Of a stretch of DNA of 28,006 nt, positions 14,762 to 23,243 are shown one piece after another; position 1 is the first letter of the stretch; each line of letters starts with the position of its first letter. The position numbers and the translations under genes are program-made. Location: the NCBI GenBank assembly GCA_900547995.1, contig URIY01000022.1, forward strand, positions 1 through 28,006, given 5' to 3'. The notes beneath the pieces were generated by a model. It did not search any database and had not been told where the DNA came from. It saw only the letters and a list, made by a program, of their open reading frames with translations. Source of the stretch: an uncultured Mycoplasmatota bacterium (GTDB lineage Bacteria; Bacillota_I; Bacilli_A; RF39; UBA660).

Positions 14762-15947
14762 GAAATATATAATACTAAGTATCATGGCCTTTGTAATTAT
14801 TATGACTACTAATATCATTATCTCTTTAAATATTTATGATAATTATAATAAAAAAGAAACTAATGATAAATACCTAGTTATAGGTAATATAATAAATAGT
14901 AATAATGATAAAGATAAATTAATATTGGGATATCTTCATAATCAAAATATTGATATTGGTAAGGACTATTTAAATGATAATATAACACTAAATATAAATA
15001 ATCAAATATATAATCATAATTTAAAAAGAAATTTAATTATTTATTCTGTATCTAGTACCTTTATTTGTTATATACTTTTCATGTTATTAATTATTTTATA
15101 TAAAAAGTCACAAGATAGAAAAATAAATGAAATAAGTAATTATATGAATAGTGTTTTAAATGGAAACTATAGTCTTGATATTAGAAGTTATGAAGAAGGA
15201 AGATTAAGTATTTTAAAAAATGATATTTATAAAATAACAGTAAAATTAAAAGAGCAAACGGATATGGCTATAAATGAAAAAAATAATTTGGAAATGATTT
15301 TATCTGATATCTCCCATCAAATTAAAACACCTCTTACAAGTATGTATGTAATTAATGATTTACTTAAAAGTGATAAGTTAAGTAAAAAAGAAAAAATAGA
15401 GTTTTTAAATAAAAATGAATCTCAATTAGAAAGAATTGAATGGCTTGTTACTTCACTTTTAAAGTTATCTAGATTGGATAATGGTTTTGTTAAATTAAAG
15501 AAAGAAAAAGTTGAGGTAGCAAAATTAATTGATAACTGTTTAAATCCTCTTTTAATACCAATAGAATTAAAAAATCAAAATGTTGTTAAGCAAATAGATA
15601 ATTTTGAAATAGATATTGATTTTAATTGGTTTAGTGAGGCTATAATAAATATACTTAAAAATGCTCATGAACATACAAATGCTTTTGGGACAATAAAAGT
15701 AGAAGCTAGTGATAATTCAATGTATTCTAGTATTATTATTTCAGATAATGGAACGGGTATTTCTAAACAAGATTTACCTCATATATTTGAAAGGTTTTAT
15801 AAAGGTGATAATCAAAAAGAAAGCATAGGAATTGGTCTTAATATGGCAAAGAAGATAATTGATTTATCAGGTGGGGAAATTAATGTTTTAAGTACACCAA
15901 GTGTAGGAACTACTTTTATAATTAAAATATATAAAAACATAATATGA
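14748..15947 (+). CDS. Sensor histidine kinase
   Basis: 399 residues. Two membrane helices (about 8-29 and 97-117) flank an external loop of about 65 residues, larger than the tiny loop of true BceS-type intramembrane sensors. A linker (120-180) leads to the dimerisation helix with phospho-acceptor H190 (SDISHQIKTPLTSMY). The catalytic domain shows the N box (NILKNAHEH), G1 (DNGTGIS), F box (HIFERFYKG) and G2 (GIGLNMAKK). It is translated from an ATG overlapping the regulator gene. It probably senses an envelope-active compound, judging by the linked transporter; the ligand is unknown. Confidence 0.94.
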   Translation: MKQNKKYIILSIMAFVIIMTTNIIISLNIYDNYNKKETNDKYLVIGNIINSNNDKDKLILGYLHNQNIDIGKDYLNDNITLNINNQIYNHNLKRNLIIYSVSSTFICYILFMLLIILYKKSQDRKINEISNYMNSVLNGNYSLDIRSYEEGRLSILKNDIYKITVKLKEQTDMAINEKNNLEMILSDISHQIKTPLTSMYVINDLLKSDKLSKKEKIEFLNKNESQLERIEWLVTSLLKLSRLDNGFVKLKKEKVEVAKLIDNCLNPLLIPIELKNQNVVKQIDNFEIDIDFNWFSEAIINILKNAHEHTNAFGTIKVEASDNSMYSSIIISDNGTGISKQDLPHIFERFYKGDNQKESIGIGLNMAKKIIDLSGGEINVLSTPSVGTTFIIKIYKNII

Positions 15948-16008
15948 CGAAATTGTAATTTAATGTGACAAAATAGTCATCAAAAATTAAAGGTTAAAGA
16001 TGTATAAT
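15945..16008 (+). promoter_or_regulatory. Promoter of the ABC operon with direct repeats 21 bp apart
   Basis: TGACGAAAT (15945-15953) and TGACAAAAT (15966-15974) are direct repeats starting 21 bases apart. The second also forms TGAC-N6-GTCA with 15975-15979. A good -10 TATAAT (16003-16008) follows, but the -35 (TCAAAA at 15980-15985) is poor, as in activator-dependent promoters. This layout fits OmpR-family activation by the neighbouring regulator. Confidence 0.6.
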
Positions 16009-16031
16009 GTAAGAGTGAAAGGAAAAGATTT

Positions 16032-16709
16032 ATGGAGATTTTAAAAGTAGAGAATTTAGTAAAACAATATGGTAAAGGAGATACAATGGTTAAGGCTGTT
16101 GATAATATTTCTTTTACGGTTGAAAAGGGGGAATTTGTTGCCATAGTTGGAAGTAGTGGTAGTGGTAAAAGTACTTTACTTCATATTATTGGTGGTGTTG
16201 ATAGACCTACAAGTGGAAAGGTTTATGTAGATGGAGAAGATGTCTTTAAATTAAATGAAAATAATCTTGCTATTTTTAGAAGAAGACAAGTTGGTTTAAT
16301 ATATCAATTTTATAATTTAATACCTATTTTAAATGTAAAAGAAAATATTACATTACCTATTTTACTTGATGGTAAAAAGGTTGATGATGTATATTTAAAT
16401 GAACTTGTTGATACACTTGGATTATCTAAAAGAGTAAATCATTTACCTAATGAATTATCAGGAGGAGAACAACAGAGAGTAAGTATTGGTAGAGCACTTA
16501 TGAATAGACCGTCTATATTACTTGCAGATGAGCCAACAGGAAATCTTGATAGTAAAAATTCTAAGGAGATAGTTGATTTACTTAGACTTTCCAATAAAAA
16601 ATATAAACAAACAATAATTATGATTACTCATGATCAAGGACTTGCTTTAAATGCTGACCGTATTATAACAATAAAAGATGGAAAAATAGTGAGTGATGAA
16701 AAAAGATGA
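16032..16709 (+). CDS. ABC transporter ATPase (BceA/MacB-like)
   Basis: 225 residues. Walker A GSSGSGKST (40-48), Q-loop in IYQFYNLIP, signature LSGGEQQR (142-149), Walker B ILLADE (162-167) followed by PTGNLD, and a switch His in ITHD. This is the class that drives type VII (FtsX-like) permeases rather than substrate-translocating exporters. It starts at ATG with GTGAAAGGAAAAG upstream and overlaps the permease gene by four bases (ATGA). Together with the two genes before it and the permease it resembles peptide-antibiotic sensing and resistance modules. Confidence 0.95.
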   Translation: MEILKVENLVKQYGKGDTMVKAVDNISFTVEKGEFVAIVGSSGSGKSTLLHIIGGVDRPTSGKVYVDGEDVFKLNENNLAIFRRRQVGLIYQFYNLIPILNVKENITLPILLDGKKVDDVYLNELVDTLGLSKRVNHLPNELSGGEQQRVSIGRALMNRPSILLADEPTGNLDSKNSKEIVDLLRLSNKKYKQTIIMITHDQGLALNADRIITIKDGKIVSDEKR

Positions 16710-19252
16710 AAATATTAAATAAGCTTACTATAAAGCATTTAACATTAAATAAAAAAAGAACAATTACAACTATCATAGGAATATGTTTATCAACGGCTCT
16801 TATGGTAGGTATAGGTCTTTTATGTTCGACGGTTCGTGATAGCATGATAAAATCAAGTATTAAAAATGATGGTAGGTATACTGTTATGTATAATGTGCCA
16901 TCATCTAAATTAAAAATAATAGAAAGTGATAATGATGTAAAAGATTATTATTATTACTATCATATTGGTTATCATAAATTAGATAAAGTTGCTAATGAAT
17001 TTAAACCATATATTGATATAGTGGGAGTAGATAAAAATTTCTTAAATGAACTTACTTTATTGGAAGGTAGATTACCTCGTAATAATAATGAAGTTGTTGT
17101 ATCTGAGACACTAATAGGTAATAGTGAACATAAAATAAAGGTAGGAGATAAATTAACTTTAAATATAGGAGATTATCCTACATATTATACAGAAGAAGAG
17201 GTAAATATCGAGACTACTAAAAAAGAATATACTGTTGTAGGTATTAATGAAAGGTATGTAACAGAAGCCCAATATGCATATTATAGTGGTTATCAAGTTT
17301 ATACATTAGATACACCTAGTTTAGATACGAGTGTTGTTGCTTTTGTAAATTTTAAAAGTTTTAAAAATGCATATAAAAAAGGTGATAAACTTACCAAAGA
17401 ACTTGGCTTAGATGTTTCTGGTAGTGGAGTTTTAGATTCTATAGATGGAGATGTAACTTATAACGATTATCTTATTTCTATGTATGGAGAAAGTAGATAT
17501 GAAAATATTATTGGTAGTATTTCTGGAGTGCTTGCTATTATATTATCTTTAATTTCAATTGGATGTATTATGGTTATTTATAATTCTTTTGCTATTTCGG
17601 TAATGGAGAGAAAAAAACAATTTGGTCTTTTTGCAAGCATTGGAACAACTAGAAAACAATTAAGACATACTGTTTTCTTTGAAGCATTAATAGTAGGTAC
17701 AATTGGTATTATTTTAGGTATCATTAGTGCTTATATTGGGATTGGAACGGTTATATTAATTGTTAATAATCTATTAAAGAATGCTATTAACATACCACTT
17801 GAATTATGTACATATCCTCTTTTCATTATTATTCCTGTAATATTTATGATTATAACGATTATTTTATCAGCATTCATACCAGCAAGAAGAGCAAGCCGTG
17901 TATCACCAATTAGGGCCATAAAGCAAAATGATGATATAAAAATAAAAGGTAAAAAAGTTAAAACCAATAAATTAGTTAGAAAAATATTTGGTATGGAAGG
18001 TGAACTTGCTTTAAAAAATATTAAGAGAAATAAGAAAAAGTATCGTATAACAATTGTATCTTTATTTATAAGTATAGTTTTATTTATATCTTTTTCTTCA
18101 GTATTAAAATATGTTTTTGAAGGAGTTACTAGTTATACAGATTATCCAGATTATAAATATATTATTGATTATACTAGTAATAGTTATGAAGATGGAATTA
18201 AGAAACTAAATGCTTATCGTAATTATGATGGTGTTAAAGAAAGTATTATTTCTTTAAGAAGTCTTTATTATCCTGTTAAAATAAACAAAAATGCTCTTGA
18301 TAAGAATTATATAAAAAATACTGAATATGAAAAAGATAATGATAAGTTAGTTGCTACATTTATTTCTATATCTAATGTTGATTATAATAATTTACTAAAA
18401 AAATATAATAAAAAAGATGGAACAGTATTTGTTGTTAATAATTATTCTTTAGTTAAATATACAAATAATTCAAGAAAAAAATATCAAGGTAAAATATTTA
18501 ATACCAATAACTTAGATTTAAAACTTTGTGATTATACGATAGAAAATTGTGATTATAATCTTGATAATATAGTGGTTTTAAATGAAATACCATTTGGTAT
18601 TGATTGTTTTACACAAAGTGGTAGTTTTGCTGTTGTAGTATCACAAGAACTATTTAAAAAAATAGAAAGTAATTTTACGGATATTACTTATTATGATGAA
18701 GAAGATACTTATAGTACTATAACCATGCTTATGAATGCTAAATCAAAAGATTTAGAGGATGCATTAAAGAAAGAATCAAAAAGTGGAACTAGTTTAAATT
18801 ATATTAATGTTGATGAGCAGTTAAAACTAATGAGGAATCTTATTTTAGTTATTAAAATATTACTATATGGTTTTATTAGTTTAGTTACTTTAATTGGGGT
18901 AACAAGTGTCTTTAATACAATAAATACAAGTATTAATTTAAGGAGAAAAGAATTTGCAATGCTTCGTAGTGTTGGTTTATCACCAAGAGGATTTAATAAA
19001 ATATTATCATTTGAGAGTATTTTCTTTGGACTTAAATCATTACTTTATTCTATACCAGTGTCTATTGCTGTTAGTTATTTAATATATAAAAATATATTAG
19101 GTATAGTAAATATGGAATTTAAACTTCCAATAAAACCAATTATAATTTCTGTTTTAGCAGTCTTTATTATTGTTTTTATAACAATGAGATATTCTGCAAG
19201 AAAAATAAAGAAAGAAAATATATTAGAGGCTATTAGAGAAGAAAACATTTAG
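16706..19252 (+). CDS. FtsX-type ABC permease, two-ectodomain form
   Basis: 848 residues. A membrane helix at 19-43 is followed by a large external part (about 45-265), three helices (268-298, 322-352, 370-392), a basic linker, a fifth helix (446-468), a second external part (about 470-700) and three more helices to the end. Two FtsX cores are marked by MERKKQFGLFASIGTTRKQL (300-319) and RRKEFAMLRSVGLSPRGF, each followed by a helix. This eight-helix, two-ectodomain plan differs from BceB (ten helices, one ectodomain), so it is closer to other mechanotransmission-type permeases. It probably works with the ATPase to free targets from membrane-active peptides; the substrate is inferred only. Confidence 0.9.
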   Translation: MKILNKLTIKHLTLNKKRTITTIIGICLSTALMVGIGLLCSTVRDSMIKSSIKNDGRYTVMYNVPSSKLKIIESDNDVKDYYYYYHIGYHKLDKVANEFKPYIDIVGVDKNFLNELTLLEGRLPRNNNEVVVSETLIGNSEHKIKVGDKLTLNIGDYPTYYTEEEVNIETTKKEYTVVGINERYVTEAQYAYYSGYQVYTLDTPSLDTSVVAFVNFKSFKNAYKKGDKLTKELGLDVSGSGVLDSIDGDVTYNDYLISMYGESRYENIIGSISGVLAIILSLISIGCIMVIYNSFAISVMERKKQFGLFASIGTTRKQLRHTVFFEALIVGTIGIILGIISAYIGIGTVILIVNNLLKNAINIPLELCTYPLFIIIPVIFMIITIILSAFIPARRASRVSPIRAIKQNDDIKIKGKKVKTNKLVRKIFGMEGELALKNIKRNKKKYRITIVSLFISIVLFISFSSVLKYVFEGVTSYTDYPDYKYIIDYTSNSYEDGIKKLNAYRNYDGVKESIISLRSLYYPVKINKNALDKNYIKNTEYEKDNDKLVATFISISNVDYNNLLKKYNKKDGTVFVVNNYSLVKYTNNSRKKYQGKIFNTNNLDLKLCDYTIENCDYNLDNIVVLNEIPFGIDCFTQSGSFAVVVSQELFKKIESNFTDITYYDEEDTYSTITMLMNAKSKDLEDALKKESKSGTSLNYINVDEQLKLMRNLILVIKILLYGFISLVTLIGVTSVFNTINTSINLRRKEFAMLRSVGLSPRGFNKILSFESIFFGLKSLLYSIPVSIAVSYLIYKNILGIVNMEFKLPIKPIIISVLAVFIIVFITMRYSARKIKKENILEAIREENI

Positions 19253-19269
19253 TAATAAGTGTTTTTTTC

Positions 19270-19297
19270 TTGACTAAATGATATTGTTTGATATGAT
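19270..19297 (+). promoter_or_regulatory. Promoter of the unknown gene / popT pair
   Basis: TTGACT (19270-19275), 16-base spacer, TATGAT (19292-19297), 18 bases before the ATG. Confidence 0.6.
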
Positions 19298-19314
19298 ATA
19301 TGTAGGGTGGTTTT

Positions 19315-20229
19315 ATGACAATTAGGTTTGGTGATATAATTGAACAATTAAGAATGAGAGTTATTAAGGATATAGAATATATTTTGGATAATAGTCAGAC
19401 ATCTGTGCAAAGTGATAAAGCAATTCTATATTATTTTTATATGTTGCGTCAAAATAACAATAAATTGTATAAAAATATTATTGGTTTAATAGCAGGTGAA
19501 CATTACAAAATCATAAAAGAATATAGTATTTTAGATAAATCAAAAGATGAAGACGAATTATTTATTAATTTATATGAGAGTTTATTAAATCAAGATGAAT
19601 TAATAGCAATAATTGAAGAAGAACCAGCTATAATTATTAGTATTTTAAGTTATATGAATGAATTTGAATGTTATGACTATTTTGAAAAAAGACAATGTTA
19701 TTTAAATAATAAGAATAATTTAGATACTTTATTTAAATTATCACCATGTAGTGTGTTAGATTATTTATACTACTGTCAAAAATATGATATGAATACTTTA
19801 AAAATTATTTATGATGAACAAGTTGAAACATATGATTATAATGATACAACAATTCCCGCTAAAGATGCAGCCATATATACAATTATTTCAACTTTAGAAA
19901 TTTTATTTGAAACGGATATAGATAATTATAAAGACCTAATGTCTGAATTACTTGCTAATTACTATATGATTGGTAAAAAGCAAATGCAAAGTAATAAAAA
20001 AATTGTTAAAAAAGAATATTTAGCTAAAAATCTTCGATTGATTGAAAATGGTGATATAATTGATGTTCTTAATAGATTGAAACAAAAAGATTGTAAATTC
20101 TTAATTGAAGTATTAAGAAGGAATATTAATAATTATGATGAAAATATAAGTATTAATCTTGATAATGAAAGAGAACAAAAAACATTAAAGAAAATTAATG
20201 ATATAAAAAATTTTAATATAATAGAATAA
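19315..20229 (+). CDS. Protein of unknown function
   Basis: 304 residues; no family recognised. It is predicted mostly helical, acidic in the middle (KSKDEDELFINLYESLLNQDE, IIEEEPAIIISILSYMNEF), with no signal peptide, no clear membrane helix and no nucleotide-binding or catalytic motif that I can see. Cys/Tyr-rich pieces (ECYDYFEKRQCYLNNK, SPCSVLDYLYYC) lack a clear metal-site spacing. The last 60 residues look like a charged helix. The RBS is AGGGTGG. The next gene, PopT-like, starts 13 bases after its stop, so the two are probably co-transcribed and may share a role in the envelope. Confidence 0.85.
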   Translation: MTIRFGDIIEQLRMRVIKDIEYILDNSQTSVQSDKAILYYFYMLRQNNNKLYKNIIGLIAGEHYKIIKEYSILDKSKDEDELFINLYESLLNQDELIAIIEEEPAIIISILSYMNEFECYDYFEKRQCYLNNKNNLDTLFKLSPCSVLDYLYYCQKYDMNTLKIIYDEQVETYDYNDTTIPAKDAAIYTIISTLEILFETDIDNYKDLMSELLANYYMIGKKQMQSNKKIVKKEYLAKNLRLIENGDIIDVLNRLKQKDCKFLIEVLRRNINNYDENISINLDNEREQKTLKKINDIKNFNIIE

Positions 20230-20242
20230 GAGGAAAGAATAC

Positions 20243-21076
20243 ATGAAAGAAAAATTAACATTAGTTATAAAAGGTTTTTTAATAGGAGTTGCAAATATAA
20301 TACCGGGAGTAAGTGGTGGAACACTTGCTATTACACTTGGTATATATGAAAAATTAATTGGAGCAATTAGTCATTTCTTTAAAAATTTAAAAGAAAATAT
20401 TAAATTTATTATACCAATAGGAATAGGTGCAGTTTTATCAATTCTTTTACTTAGTAGAGTAATTAGTTTCTGTCTTGATAAATATACACTTGCTACAATA
20501 TTATTCTTTATCGGTTTAATACTTGGTGGTATACCATTATTAAATAAAAGAATAAAAGGTCATTACAAAAATGTTTTTAATATAATTATTTTTTTATTGT
20601 CGTTTGGCTTTGTAATTGCTTTATCTGTTTTAAAGGGTGAAAATGTTGTAAGTTTTGAAAATATGAATATTATTAATTATATTATGTTATTTTTAGTAGG
20701 TGTAGTAGCAGCAGCTACAATGATAATTCCTGGTGTAAGTGGTTCATTTGTTTTAATGCTTTTAGGTTATTATAAACCAATAGTTGATACGATAGGTGCT
20801 TTAACTAAGTTTAATAATATATGGCAAAACATTATGATTCTAGTACCTTTTGGAATAGGCGTATTAGTTGGTATAGTTGCTATTTCAAAATTACTTGAAT
20901 TCCTATTTAAAAAGTATGAAGTAAAAACTTATTTTGGAGTTATGGGCTTTATTATGGCGTCAATTATAACAATATTTACAGGTGCAGAAGGCTTAGTTTT
21001 TTCAATACCACAATTATTAATAGGATTAATTCTTTTAGGTATTGGTTTTACTGCGGCATATAAATTAGGAGAATAG
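20243..21076 (+). CDS. popT: DUF368 / PopT-type undecaprenyl-phosphate translocase
   Basis: 277 residues with about eight to nine hydrophobic segments and the DUF368 hallmark, two inverted-repeat motifs IIPGVSGGT (18-26) and MIIPGVSGS (about 161-169). DUF368 proteins were shown to return undecaprenyl phosphate, the lipid carrier for wall polymers, to the inner leaflet. The RBS AGAGGAAAG precedes the ATG. It ends at a strong bidirectional terminator shared with the convergent glmS, another wall-precursor gene. The family call is firm; the symbol follows the characterised homologues. Confidence 0.9.
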   Translation: MKEKLTLVIKGFLIGVANIIPGVSGGTLAITLGIYEKLIGAISHFFKNLKENIKFIIPIGIGAVLSILLLSRVISFCLDKYTLATILFFIGLILGGIPLLNKRIKGHYKNVFNIIIFLLSFGFVIALSVLKGENVVSFENMNIINYIMLFLVGVVAAATMIIPGVSGSFVLMLLGYYKPIVDTIGALTKFNNIWQNIMILVPFGIGVLVGIVAISKLLEFLFKKYEVKTYFGVMGFIMASIITIFTGAEGLVFSIPQLLIGLILLGIGFTAAYKLGE

Positions 21077-21081
21077 AATAA

Positions 21082-21111
21082 AATAAAAGACATCGTTTGA
21101 TGTCTTTTATT
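21082..21111. terminator. Bidirectional terminator between popT and glmS
   Basis: Perfect 13-bp stem AATAAAAGACATC (21082-21094) / GATGTCTTTTATT (21099-21111), loop GTTT, with A/T tracts serving both strands. It includes the glmS stop codon. Confidence 0.92.
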
Positions 21112-22921
21112 CTACAGTAACTGATTTGGCTAAATTTTTAGGTTGATCTATATCACAACCTCTTAATTTTGCTACTTCGTATGCAAGTATTTGTAAAGGA
21201 ATAACTGCTAAAATAGGTTCAAATAATTTATGAGTTGTAGGAATTATAATTTTATTATCAATGCAATCATAATTATTATTATTTTCTTCATTTGTAACTA
21301 AGATAGTATTTGCACCTCTTGATTTTACTTCTTTAATATTACTTACTGTTTTTTCAGCAATCTTTTCATCAGTAATAACAGAAATAACTGGTGTTCCTTC
21401 CTCAATTAAGGAAATAGTTCCATGTTTAAGTTCTCCTGCTGCATATGCTTCACTATGAATATATGATATTTCTTTTAATTTTAAAGCACCTTCCATACAT
21501 AGAGCATAGTCAACATTTCTACCTATAAAATACATATCCTCTTTTTGATATAATTTGTTAGCAATATTTTTTATTTCTTTTATCTTTTCATCTGTTAATA
21601 AGCTTTCAATTTTAGTAGGTAGTGTCTTAATACTTTCTATTATGTTATTCGTTTCTATATCATTAATTAATTTATTTCTGATAGCAATATTTAGTGCAAT
21701 CAAAGATAAAATAGCAATTTGAGCAGAGTAGGCTTTAGTAGTAGCAACAGCTTTTTCAATACCTGCTTTTGTATAGAAAACATAATCGGTATTTCGTGCA
21801 ATAGTACTATCAACACGGTTAATTATACCCAAGGTAGTTGCTTTCATTTCTTTAGCAATTTTAACAGCCGCAAGAGTATCCGCTGTTTCACCAGATTGTG
21901 ATATAGCAATTACTAAAGAGTTTTCATCAATAAACAATTTTTTATATCTAAATTCACTAGCGATTTCAACTTCAACTGGTATGTTAGCAAGTTCTTCAAT
22001 TTCATTTTTACCAATGAGTCCTGCGTGCATAGCACTACCACATGCAACAATAATAATTTTATTATATTTAGAAAAATCAGCCATTTTATCTAATAAAGAA
22101 TGAATACCATCTTCTAAAAAAGGACTAATAGTATTTTTAATAACCTCTGGTTGTTCATGAATTTCTTTTAACATAAAATGTTCATATCCATGTTTATCAG
22201 AGTCGCCTAATTCCTTTTCAAACGTTTTTATTTTCTTATCTATACGTTTACCATTTATATCATAATAATTAATACTATTAGTTTTTATTATGGCCATATC
22301 ACCATCATTTAATGTAGTATATTTATTGGCATATTTAAGTATAGCAGGTACATCTGATGCAATAAAGTTTTCATTATTACCAATTCCAACTATTAGTGGA
22401 CTTGCTTTTTTAATAGCATATAAAGTATTAAAATCATCATCATTTATAATACCTAATGCATATGCACCACGTACTTTTTTCTCAAATAATTTCATTGTCT
22501 CTAACATATTATTAGTTTTTGAATATAGATTATTAAGTAAGGCAGCTGCTACTTCTGTATCTGTTTCGGATTTAAAAGTAACTCCTTCTTTAATTAATTC
22601 TTCTTTTATACTAGCATAGTTTTCAATAATTCCATTATGAACAATAGTTATTTTACCACTCTTATGAGGGTGACTATTAATTTCACTTGGTATACCATGA
22701 GTTGCCCATCTTGTATGTCCAATTCCTAAGTTAGAAGAATGTTTTTCTAATACTTTTTCTAACTCAATTATTTTTCCCTTTTTCTTTGTAATAATTAATT
22801 CATCATTAAATACATAGGCTAATCCTGCTGAATCATAACCTCTGTATTCTAGTTCTTTTAAGCCATTTATTAAGACTTTTTGACATTTATCCTTGCCGAT
22901 ATAACCGACAATTCCACACAT
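21107..22921 (-). CDS. glmS: Glutamine-fructose-6-phosphate aminotransferase (isomerising)
   Basis: 604 residues, full length. It makes glucosamine-6-phosphate from fructose-6-phosphate and glutamine, the first committed step to UDP-GlcNAc. The N-terminal glutaminase domain begins MCGIVGYIG with nucleophile Cys2, and has RGYDSAG and GHTRWATHG. Two SIS sugar-isomerase domains follow (ACGSAMHAG, ISQSGETADT; later HGTISLIEEGTPV), ending in the invariant DQPKNLAKSVTVE. The start is fixed by the need for Cys2 and an AAGGAGGA ribosome site. The mRNA leader carries a glmS ribozyme, so expression falls when glucosamine-6-phosphate is plentiful. Confidence 0.98.
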   Translation of the reverse strand: MCGIVGYIGKDKCQKVLINGLKELEYRGYDSAGLAYVFNDELIITKKKGKIIELEKVLEKHSSNLGIGHTRWATHGIPSEINSHPHKSGKITIVHNGIIENYASIKEELIKEGVTFKSETDTEVAAALLNNLYSKTNNMLETMKLFEKKVRGAYALGIINDDDFNTLYAIKKASPLIVGIGNNENFIASDVPAILKYANKYTTLNDGDMAIIKTNSINYYDINGKRIDKKIKTFEKELGDSDKHGYEHFMLKEIHEQPEVIKNTISPFLEDGIHSLLDKMADFSKYNKIIIVACGSAMHAGLIGKNEIEELANIPVEVEIASEFRYKKLFIDENSLVIAISQSGETADTLAAVKIAKEMKATTLGIINRVDSTIARNTDYVFYTKAGIEKAVATTKAYSAQIAILSLIALNIAIRNKLINDIETNNIIESIKTLPTKIESLLTDEKIKEIKNIANKLYQKEDMYFIGRNVDYALCMEGALKLKEISYIHSEAYAAGELKHGTISLIEEGTPVISVITDEKIAEKTVSNIKEVKSRGANTILVTNEENNNNYDCIDNKIIIPTTHKLFEPILAVIPLQILAYEVAKLRGCDIDQPKNLAKSVTVE

Positions 22922-22945
22922 AATATATCCTCCTTATAAATAGGT

Positions 22946-23085
22946 GTGTGATATATTTCTTTGTTATAATTTTGATTTTACTTTTTATAAATATATCTTA
23001 CGACTACACTAAAACCGTAGTAGCATCCGCCGAATTTTCGATAACTACTATCCTCGTCGGCCATTATTGACCCTGGCGCTAGGTA
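22946..23085 (-). ncRNA. glmS ribozyme (glucosamine-6-phosphate riboswitch)
   Basis: Read on the minus strand: the cleavage site A23080/G23079 in CTAGCGCCAG, then CCGACGAGGA, TTATCGAAAATTCGGCGG and ATGC, all matching the conserved glmS core. The paired arms AGTAG / CTACT differ in bases from the B. subtilis arms but keep pairing. P2 is very short (GGTC / GGCC round AATAAT). P4 is a 9-bp A+T helix, GATATATTT (22997-22989) with AAATATATC (22958-22950), about 15 bases from the glmS Shine-Dalgarno. Binding of glucosamine-6-phosphate triggers self-cleavage and mRNA decay in the known class. Confidence 0.95.
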
Positions 23086-23123
23086 TACTTGATCCTTTCT
23101 AAGTGATATACCTTTCTAAAAGT

Positions 23124-23152
23124 ATTATATTATTTTTAAGATGATTTGACAA
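23124..23152 (-). promoter_or_regulatory. Promoter of glmS
   Basis: Minus strand TTGTCA (23152-23147), 17-base spacer, TATAAT (23129-23124). The expected transcript start is about 35-40 bases before the ribozyme cleavage site. Confidence 0.85.
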
Positions 23153-23181
23153 TATTTTATTGTTTCTATGATTATGAAATG

Positions 23182-23200
23182 TGTTACAGTTCAGACTAGA
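23182..23200 (+). repeat. Left terminal inverted repeat of the IS66 element
   Basis: TGTTACAGTTCAGACTAGA, exact complement of 24827-24845. Confidence 0.9.
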
Positions 23201-23207
23201 TAACTAG

Positions 23208-23243
23208 AAAAAGCAGGTAGAATATAAAATTCCTATCTGTTTT
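23208..23243. terminator. Hairpin at the left end of the IS, possible terminator
   Basis: AAAGCAGGTAG (23210-23220) pairs with CTATCTGTTTT (23233-23243), two G-T pairs on the plus strand, with T-runs on both sides. It overlaps the transposase stop. It may block outside transcription from entering the element. Confidence 0.4.

Noticed and set aside
16663..17967. Minus-strand ORFs within the ATPase/permease genes
   Set aside because: Antisense to clearly conserved coding sequence, without start signals.
21719..22619. Plus-strand ORFs inside glmS
   Set aside because: Antisense to full-length glmS; composition is that of a complement shadow.
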